Assembly (NCBI GenBank): GCA_022843125.1
Contig: JALHOG010000051.1
Coordinates: forward strand, 1-38,714
Direction: 5' to 3'
Length of the DNA stretch: 38,714 nucleotides
DNA from: Ilumatobacteraceae bacterium
GTDB taxonomy: Bacteria; Actinomycetota; Acidimicrobiia; Acidimicrobiales; Ilumatobacteraceae
The position numbers were made by a program, and so were the translations under genes. Position 1 is the stretch's first letter. The number at the start of each line of letters is the position of its first letter. This document shows positions 33,521 through 38,714 of the stretch, in pieces. The notes beneath the pieces were generated by a model that saw only the letters and a list, made by a program, of their open reading frames with translations, did no database searches and was not told where the DNA came from.

Positions 33521-34086
33521 CCGACCAGCCGATCTCGCGCTTCGACGTCCCCGAACTGGGAGACCTCCCCGACGACATCCGCGACACGATCCTCGCGGTG
33601 CAGGAGAAGTCGGGTTTCGTGCCGAACGTGTTCCTCGCGTTCGCCCGGCGCCCCGACGAGTTCCGGGCGTTCTTCGCGTTCCACAACGCGTTGATGGACA
33701 AGAGCGACGGCCTGTCGAAGGCCGAACGCGAGATGATCGTCGTCGCCACCTCGGCGACCAACCACTGCCTCTACTGCGTCGTCGCGCACGGTGCGATCCT
33801 GCGGATCCGCACCAAGAACCCGCTGATCGCCGACCAGCTGGCGACCAATCCGGCGAAGGCCGACCTGACCGATCGCGAGCGGGCGATCGTCGAGTTCGCA
33901 CTGCGCGTCGCGGGCGACTCGGCGGCGATCACCGACGACGACATCCGAGCGATGCGCGACCGCGGGTTCACCGACGACGAGATCTGGGACATCGGTGCGA
34001 TCACCGCCCTGTTCGCCCTCTCGAACCGGTACGCGAACGTCACCGGGATGCGCCCGAACGACGAGTTCTACGGCATGGCTCGCTGA
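33517..34086 (+). CDS. AhpD-like / carboxymuconolactone decarboxylase-family protein
   Basis: A 189-residue peroxidase-related protein. The catalytic C-L-Y-C-V-V-A-H motif (Cys84, Cys87, His91) matches the AhpD redox C-x-x-C plus His relay, and the preceding A-E-R-E-M-I-V-V-A-T-S-A helix is typical of the CMD domain. It would reduce peroxides using the vicinal thiols, or act as a scavenger of a related type. It overlaps the methyltransferase stop by four bases. An AACACT sequence six bases before the ATG could also give it its own leaderless promoter. No partner peroxiredoxin is present. Confidence 0.88.
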   Translation: MTDQPISRFDVPELGDLPDDIRDTILAVQEKSGFVPNVFLAFARRPDEFRAFFAFHNALMDKSDGLSKAEREMIVVATSATNHCLYCVVAHGAILRIRTKNPLIADQLATNPAKADLTDRERAIVEFALRVAGDSAAITDDDIRAMRDRGFTDDEIWDIGAITALFALSNRYANVTGMRPNDEFYGMAR

Positions 34087-34158
34087 GCCCGCACGAAGCA
34101 TCGCGAATGTTCGCGAGTGTTCGCGAACCGAATCCGCCGCGGCGACGAACAGGGGGGC

Positions 34159-34548
34159 GTGACAACACACCGCTCCTTCCTCCGCACCACGTTCGCACTC
34201 GCTGCGATGACCGCCATGTCGCTCGCCGCGTGTGGCGGTGACGACAACGGTGACGCCGGTAGCGCCGGTGGCGCCGGTGGCGTCGCCACCACCGCTCCGG
34301 CAGCCAGCGCCACGATCACGATCGATGGCTTCGCGTTCTCCGGCGTGACCGAGGTGCCCGCAGGCACCGTGCTCACGGTGATCAACAACGACACGGCCCC
34401 GCACACGTTCACCGCAGAGGACGGCTCATTCGACTCGGGATCGCTCAACCCTGAGGACGCGTTCCAGATCACCCTCGACACGCCCGGCACCTACACCTAC
34501 TTCTGTGCGTTCCACCCGTCGATGACGGGCACGATCACGGTCACCTGA
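34159..34548 (+). CDS. Cupredoxin-domain lipoprotein (plastocyanin-like)
   Basis: A 129-residue lipoprotein: basic start, hydrophobic segment, lipobox S-L-A-A-C with lipidated Cys25, a Gly/Ala-rich linker and a beta-sandwich with a type 1 copper site. The ligands are His82 (A-P-H-T-F), Cys116, His119 and Met122 (F-C-A-F-H-P-S-M). It should carry electrons or store copper at the outer face of the membrane. Two upstream starts exist, but GTG at 34159 is preceded by an AGGGGGG ribosome site (34151-34157) and gives a proper signal peptide. It ends in a 14-base tandem duplication that contains the stop codon. Confidence 0.88.
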   Translation: MTTHRSFLRTTFALAAMTAMSLAACGGDDNGDAGSAGGAGGVATTAPAASATITIDGFAFSGVTEVPAGTVLTVINNDTAPHTFTAEDGSFDSGSLNPEDAFQITLDTPGTYTYFCAFHPSMTGTITVT

Positions 34549-34570
34549 CGGCGGGAACCTGACGGCGGGC
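34543..34570 (+). repeat. 14-base tandem duplication spanning the stop codon
   Basis: Two adjacent copies (34543-34556 and 34557-34570) differ only in the last base. The first carries the functional TGA of the cupredoxin gene. It is a small duplication, possibly by slippage at the repeated GGCGGG. Confidence 0.8.
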
Positions 34571-34590
34571 GCGATCGGCGGACGCGCCCG
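34566..34590. terminator. GC-rich hairpin downstream of cupredoxin gene
   Basis: CGGGCGCG (34566-34573) and CGCGCCCG (34583-34590) form a perfect 8-bp stem with a 9-base loop just after the stop. There is no T run, so terminator function is inferred from place and strength. Confidence 0.45.
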
Positions 34591-34597
34591 GCGGGCG

Positions 34598-34638
34598 GTG
34601 TGAGCGATCATGGGTCGATGGCCCATGATCGCTCGCAC
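34598..34638. repeat. Long inverted repeat (17-bp arms)
   Basis: Arms 34598-34614 and 34622-34638 match at 16 of 17 positions (one T:G wobble as RNA) with a 7-base loop that can itself pair further. It lies between the cupredoxin and LprG-like genes, about 90 bases before the latter's ATG. It could be a strong terminator, a regulatory hairpin in the leader of the LprG-like gene, or a protein-binding palindrome. GATC and ATGATC motifs are repeated inside it. Confidence 0.8.
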
Positions 34639-34730
34639 CATCATGTGGCGTGGCGACGGGAATGCACCCGGGTGGGTTCAGGTTGCACCTCTGTTCCGAG
34701 CTCACACTGAGCACGGACGGGAGCCGCCAC

Positions 34731-35567
34731 ATGAACCGACCACCCAGGGATGCCACCGCCACGTTCGCGATCGCTGCGCTCGTCGTTGCAGTCGCTGCGT
34801 TCGCCATCGCCATCGCCGGCGCGCTCGGCGTCGGCAGCGGGGCCACAGCAGGCGGATCAGGCGCAGGCTCAGAGGCGATCGACGGTGACGACGGCGCCGT
34901 TGCCGACCCCTCGGCGGCCGCCGTCGACGTCATCGCATCAGCGGCCGACGCGATGGGCACGGTGACGAGCGTCGAGTTCCGGCTCGACCGCAACGGTGCA
35001 CCGGTCTTCATCGACGAGTTCGAACGGATCGCGCTCGACGGGCTGCGCGGACAGTTCACCGTGCCCACCCGAGCCCAGGCCGAACTCAGCGTCACGGTCA
35101 ACGACAACCTCGCAACGCGGCTCGGCGCGGTCGCGATCGGCGAGGAGGTCTGGATCTCGAACCCGGTCACGGGCGACTTCGAAACGCTCCCGACCGGGTA
35201 CGACATCGACCCGTCGCGCTTCTTCGATCCGGAAGGTGGTTGGCGACCACTCCTCGCGGCGCTCACCGACGTCACGATGGTCGGCATCGCCGATCGCGGT
35301 GGCGACCGCTATCACGTCCGCGGCACAGCGCCGGCGGATCAGATCAGCAACATCACGGTCGGGCTCGTCCGCGACCAGGAGGTCGACGTCGACCTCTGGA
35401 TCCACCCGACGACCTCGCTCGTCACCGCCGCCGAGTTCGAGACCACGATCGACGGTGAGCGCGCCCAGTGGATGCTCGAGCTCACGCGGTACGGCGAGAC
35501 GTTCGCCATCGAGCCGCCGAGCAACGTGCGGACCGCCACCCCGACCGACACGGCAGTGACGGGCTGA
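34731..35567 (+). CDS. LppX/LprAFG-family lipid-carrier-like protein
   Basis: 278 residues: an N-terminal transmembrane anchor (about 10-36), a Gly/Ala linker, and a domain matching the LppX_LprAFG fold, with V-I-A-S-A-A-D-A-M at its first helix, alternating beta strands (A-E-L-S-V-T-V-N-D-N-L, V-W-I-S-N-P-V-T-G), and a late V-D-V-D-L-W-I-H-P-T-T-S-L-V-T. Mycobacterial LprG has a hydrophobic cavity that carries triacylated lipids. Here there is no lipobox Cys, so it is held by an uncleaved helix, not lipid. The ATG at 34731 follows a GGGAG site. The MFS transporter starts two bases after its stop, the lprG-P55 order, so the two are expected to export a lipid together. Confidence 0.78.
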   Translation: MNRPPRDATATFAIAALVVAVAAFAIAIAGALGVGSGATAGGSGAGSEAIDGDDGAVADPSAAAVDVIASAADAMGTVTSVEFRLDRNGAPVFIDEFERIALDGLRGQFTVPTRAQAELSVTVNDNLATRLGAVAIGEEVWISNPVTGDFETLPTGYDIDPSRFFDPEGGWRPLLAALTDVTMVGIADRGGDRYHVRGTAPADQISNITVGLVRDQEVDVDLWIHPTTSLVTAAEFETTIDGERAQWMLELTRYGETFAIEPPSNVRTATPTDTAVTG

Positions 35568-35569
35568 CG

Positions 35570-37879
35570 ATGAGCGAGCCTGCTGTCACCACCTCACCCG
35601 TCGCGAACGGGAGGCGCCCGTCGCCCGCTGCGATCCTCGCCGTCGTCGGGTTCAGCGTCTTCGTCGCGGCCGACGACCTGACCGTCGTCTCCACGATGCT
35701 GCGGCCGATCATCGGCGACCTCGGGCTCGTGCTGCCCGACGGCCTCGACGACGCAGCGTGGGTCGTCAACGCCTACCTCATCGCGTTCGTCGCGATCATG
35801 CCGATCGCCGGGCGGATCAGTGACGTGATCGGCCGGCGACGAACCTTCATCGCCGCGTACCTCACCTTCCTCGTCGGGTCGATCGTGATCCCGATGTCGG
35901 TCACGTTCGACGAGCCGTTCGGCTGGTTCATCCTCGGCCGCATCCTCACCGCCATCGGTGGCGGTGCGATGGTGCCGGTCGCCCTTGCCGTCGTCGGCGA
36001 CGTCTACCCCGAAGGCAAGCGCGCCCGCGCCCTCGGCACGCTCGGAGCGATCGAGACGCTGGGTTGGGTCTGGGGTCCGCTCTACGGTGCGATGCTCGTC
36101 CGCTTCCTGTCGTGGGAGTGGCAGTTCTGGCTGAACATCCCGCTCGCGATCGCCGGACTGGCGACCTCGTGGTGGGCGCTGTCCGGGCAGGACCGCCCCG
36201 CGCACGGAGCGCGCATCGACTGGATCGGCGCCGGGCTGCTCACGGTCACCCTGGTGACGCTCAATCTGGCGCTACTCGGCTCGGCGGAGATCCAGAGTGT
36301 CAACGGGCTCGACGAGCTCACCGGTGGCGGCGGCGCCGACCTGCGCTGGCTGTACCCCGTCGCTGCGATTGCCGCCGTCGCGCTCGTGTGGCAGCAGCGC
36401 CGCAGCGCCCACCCGCTCGTCGACGCGCGGCTGTTCCGTGGCCGGACGGTCGTGGTCGCGCTGATCGTGAACTTCGTGGTCGGCGCCGGACTCGTGATCG
36501 CGATGGTCGACGTGCCGCTGTTCATCAACTCGGTCGAGGTCGACCTCGAACGGGCTGCCGTCATGTCGGGTTGGGTGCTGTCGGCGCTCACTGCGGCGAT
36601 GGCGGCGGCCTCCTACGTGGGCGGGCGCTGGACCGAGCGGGCGTGGGCCAAGCCACCCGTGCTCGTCGGTGTCGCTCTGTCGGCCGCGGCGTACGCCTGG
36701 ATGGGCACCACGTGGACCGCCGACACCTCGTACCCGCTCTTCGCGCTCCAGCTCGGCCTGCTCGGCGCCGGTTTCGGGCTCACCGTCGCGCCGACCACGA
36801 GCGCCGTCGTCGATCACGCTCCGGCCGACCAGCGCGGCGCCGCGGCCGGCGTCGTGATGGTCGTCCGCCTGCTCGGCCTGTCGGTCGGGCTGTCCGCGCT
36901 CACCGCATGGGGGCTGGCCCGCTTCAACGCACTGCGGTCGACGATCGACCTGCCGCCGCTCACCGACCCCGGATTCGAATCTGCGCTGCTCGAGGCGCAG
37001 GAGACCCTCACCGCACAGGCCATCGCCGAGACCTTCACCGCTGCCGCGGTGGTGGTCGGCGCAGGCCTGCTCGCCACGTTCGCCATGCGGCGCGTCAGCC
37101 GCACGACGGGAGACACCACCATGGTTCACGCACACGATCCTCAGCTCGAACCACTCGAGCCCGACACCGCCGCCGAGGCGGTCCCGGTCGACGCAGCGGT
37201 GCTCGATCGATTCGGCGCGCTGCAGCAGCGCCTCAACATCATGATCGGCTTGCTCGGCCTCCTCCTGGCCGGCGCCTTCGTCACGATCTTCGTGCTGTTC
37301 GGCCGCGTCGCCGATGCTCAGGACGACGCCAGCGCCGCTCGGACCGAGCTCGAGTCGGCCCGTGCCGACCTGGAGCGGGTCGAGGCAGGAGCCGCTCTCT
37401 ACGCCTCGCAGATCCAAGGATTCCAGGAGCAGCTCGTCGCGCTCGAACCGCAGATCTCGGCCGGGGTCGAGGAGGCGATCGCAGGTCTGCGCACCTTCGG
37501 CGACTCGACGATCTCGTTCGACGTCAACATCGACGAGGTGATCCCGATCGACACCGAGGTCGTGATCCAGCGCACCGTGGAGGTGCCGATCAAGACGACG
37601 ATCCCGATCCAGCAGAGCTTCGATACGACGATCCGCATCGACACCCCGCTCGGCGAGATTCCGCTCGACGTCAACGTTCCCGTGGACGTCGACGTGCCGA
37701 TCGATCTGGTGGTCGACATCCCGATCAACGAGCGCGTGCCGATCCAGGACGAGTTCCCGGTTCAACTCGACGTCCCGATCGCGATCAACGTTCGCGACAC
37801 CGAGTTGGCCGAGCTGACCGACTCGCTCGCGGCCGGACTCCAGTCCCTCCAGGACATGCTGGCCGGGTTGACCGGGTAG
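35570..37879 (+). CDS. MFS exporter (DHA2/P55-like) with C-terminal coiled-coil and V-P-I repeat domain
   Basis: 769 residues. Residues 1-510 form a 14-helix drug:H+ antiporter-type MFS transporter: R-I-S-D-V-I-G-R-R-R loop between helices 2 and 3 (about 85-94) and later M-V-P-V-A-L-A-V-V. It has the order and size of the mycobacterial P55 partner of LprG. An unusual extension follows: a cytoplasmic linker, a further transmembrane helix (555-577), a coiled coil (about 580-640), and a tail (641-750) with about eleven V/I/F-P-I/V/L units at 6-12 residue spacing, probably extracytoplasmic beta structure. An internal ATG at 37121 (Met518), preceded by GGGAG, could make the extension separately. 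It follows the LprG-like gene directly. Confidence 0.85.
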   Translation: MSEPAVTTSPVANGRRPSPAAILAVVGFSVFVAADDLTVVSTMLRPIIGDLGLVLPDGLDDAAWVVNAYLIAFVAIMPIAGRISDVIGRRRTFIAAYLTFLVGSIVIPMSVTFDEPFGWFILGRILTAIGGGAMVPVALAVVGDVYPEGKRARALGTLGAIETLGWVWGPLYGAMLVRFLSWEWQFWLNIPLAIAGLATSWWALSGQDRPAHGARIDWIGAGLLTVTLVTLNLALLGSAEIQSVNGLDELTGGGGADLRWLYPVAAIAAVALVWQQRRSAHPLVDARLFRGRTVVVALIVNFVVGAGLVIAMVDVPLFINSVEVDLERAAVMSGWVLSALTAAMAAASYVGGRWTERAWAKPPVLVGVALSAAAYAWMGTTWTADTSYPLFALQLGLLGAGFGLTVAPTTSAVVDHAPADQRGAAAGVVMVVRLLGLSVGLSALTAWGLARFNALRSTIDLPPLTDPGFESALLEAQETLTAQAIAETFTAAAVVVGAGLLATFAMRRVSRTTGDTTMVHAHDPQLEPLEPDTAAEAVPVDAAVLDRFGALQQRLNIMIGLLGLLLAGAFVTIFVLFGRVADAQDDASAARTELESARADLERVEAGAALYASQIQGFQEQLVALEPQISAGVEEAIAGLRTFGDSTISFDVNIDEVIPIDTEVVIQRTVEVPIKTTIPIQQSFDTTIRIDTPLGEIPLDVNVPVDVDVPIDLVVDIPINERVPIQDEFPVQLDVPIAINVRDTELAELTDSLAAGLQSLQDMLAGLTG

Positions 37880-37944
37880 CTCGCGGCCTCTGCGGCGGCG
37901 GTCGGGCCAGGTCAACCCGGTTGTCGTGACATACTGACGAGGCT

Positions 37945-38714
37945 GTGACCGAGCTCGACATCGTCCTCAACCGGGTCAGCCCAATCCCGCTCTACCACCA
38001 GCTGTCTCGTCAGCTCGTGGCCGCGATCGAGACCGGTCAGTTGCCGAAGGGGTCGTTCCTCGACAACGAGCTCGATCTCGCCGATCGGTGGCAGGTGTCG
38101 CGCCCGACGGTGCGCCGTGCGATCCAGGATCTCGTCGACGCCGGCATGCTCGTGCGGCGCCGGGGCGTCGGCACGCAGGTGGTCAACGATCAGGTGCGAC
38201 GGCCGTTCAAGCTCTCCAGCCTCTTCGACGATCTCGCGGCGATCGGCCGCGAGCCGATCACCACGGTGATCACGCTCGAGCGAACCGTTGCCGACGAGCA
38301 GCTCGCGGACGACCTGGCGGTCGAAGAAGGCGCAGAGCTGATTCACATCGAGCGCGTTCGCGCCGTCGGGTCACAGCCGCTCGCGTACATGCGCAACTGG
38401 CTGCTGATCGCCGTCGCCGACACCATCACTGCGTCAGAACTGGAGCGGCGCGGCCTCTACTCGCTGCTACGCGAACGTGGCGTCAGGCCGCACTCGGCAG
38501 TCCAGCGCCTCGGGGCGGTTGCCGCGACCGCTGTCGACGCTCAGGTGTTGCAGGTCGACGTGGGGGCACCGCTGGTGACGATGCGACGGGTGATGCAGGA
38601 CGACTCGGGCCGCATCGTCGAGTTCGGCGACCACCGCTACGACGCCGCCCACTACACCGTCGAGCTCAACGTCATCGAGAAGATGAAGTATCCCGGCTAC
38701 TTCCTCATCGTCGC
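37945..38714 (+). CDS. GntR-family regulator with UTRA domain, 3' end running into DnaE-like sequence
   Basis: 256 visible codons, open to the window end. An N-terminal GntR winged helix (about 12-77: I-P-L-Y-H-Q-L-S-R-Q-L, then L-A-D-R-W-Q-V-S-R-P-T-V-R-R-A-I) is followed by a UTRA ligand-binding domain (about 85-240: R-V-R-A-V-G-S-Q-P-L-A, then V-E-F-G-D-H-R-Y-D-A-A). UTRA proteins normally end shortly after a Y-x-V-E-L strand. Here, from residue 240, the frame continues E-L-N-V-I-E-K-M-K-Y-P-G-Y-F-L-I-V-A, which closely resembles DNA polymerase III alpha. The join may be artefactual. GTG at 37945 is 65 bases after the exporter gene and lies after a CATACT-like -10. Confidence 0.75.
   Translation, partial: MTELDIVLNRVSPIPLYHQLSRQLVAAIETGQLPKGSFLDNELDLADRWQVSRPTVRRAIQDLVDAGMLVRRRGVGTQVVNDQVRRPFKLSSLFDDLAAIGREPITTVITLERTVADEQLADDLAVEEGAELIHIERVRAVGSQPLAYMRNWLLIAVADTITASELERRGLYSLLRERGVRPHSAVQRLGAVAATAVDAQVLQVDVGAPLVTMRRVMQDDSGRIVEFGDHRYDAAHYTVELNVIEKMKYPGYFLIV

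Overview
The window is high-GC (about two-thirds G+C by eye) actinobacterial chromosome. The best evidence is the conserved cell-wall and division signalling block fhaA-fhaB-pstP-rodA-pbpA-pknB, followed by trpG and crgA, a set seen near the replication origin in many Actinobacteria. GTG/TTG starts, many leaderless-looking promoters, an LprG/P55-type lipid-export pair and Thr-rich secreted proteins fit the same phylum. From memory the overall style resembles Acidimicrobiia (Ilumatobacter-like), but that is a guess. There is no transposase, integrase, phage gene, rRNA or CRISPR array.

Layout. 1-5.5 kb: the tail of an unrecognised protein cut by the window edge, an endonuclease/exonuclease/phosphatase protein, an XRE regulator plus GNAT pair, and a compact GNAT / P-loop ATPase / GNAT / cupin group. 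5.6-7.3 kb: an AbiEi/AbiEii (type IV) toxin-antitoxin pair abutting the 3' side of tRNA-Leu(CAG). 7.3-8.2 kb: a homocysteine S-methyltransferase. 8.3-16.1 kb: the Ser/Thr-phosphorylation and elongation-type cell-wall operon, with one PASTA kinase and no pknA. 16.2-18.3 kb: a UPF0126/TRIC membrane protein, trpG, crgA and a small zinc-ribbon membrane protein, with a cluster of DnaA-box sequences around it. 18.3-21.4 kb: divergent thiolase and long-chain acyl-CoA ligase. 21.5-23.1 kb: a secreted repeat protein split by an in-frame TGA. 23.1-24.8 kb: a class III aminotransferase and a MarR regulator. 25.0-28.7 kb: a 1244-residue secreted protein with five lamin-tail-like repeats, poly-Thr linkers and a beta-helix-like tail. 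28.8-34.5 kb: metabolic and housekeeping genes (FAD/NAD reductase, thioesterase, VOC protein, ROK kinase, AlkB-like dioxygenase, SpoU methyltransferase, AhpD-like protein, cupredoxin lipoprotein). 34.7-37.9 kb: an LprG-like protein with a translationally adjacent MFS exporter carrying an unusual C-terminal extension. 37.9 kb to the end: a GntR/UTRA regulator whose last residues look like DNA polymerase III alpha.

How the parts work together. PknB senses through PASTA domains, PstP reverses its phosphorylation, FhaA/FhaB read phospho-threonine, and RodA plus PbpA polymerise and cross-link peptidoglycan; CrgA links this to the divisome. The LprG-like/MFS pair probably exports a lipid. The items most worth a second look are the MFS exporter fused to a helix, coiled-coil and 'V-P-I' repeat tail with a plausible internal start, the DnaA-box cluster in a convergent intergenic gap beside crgA, the single TGA that breaks a three-repeat secreted protein, and the GntR/DnaE junction at the right edge, which may be an assembly chimera. 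No gap between genes exceeds 300 bases.
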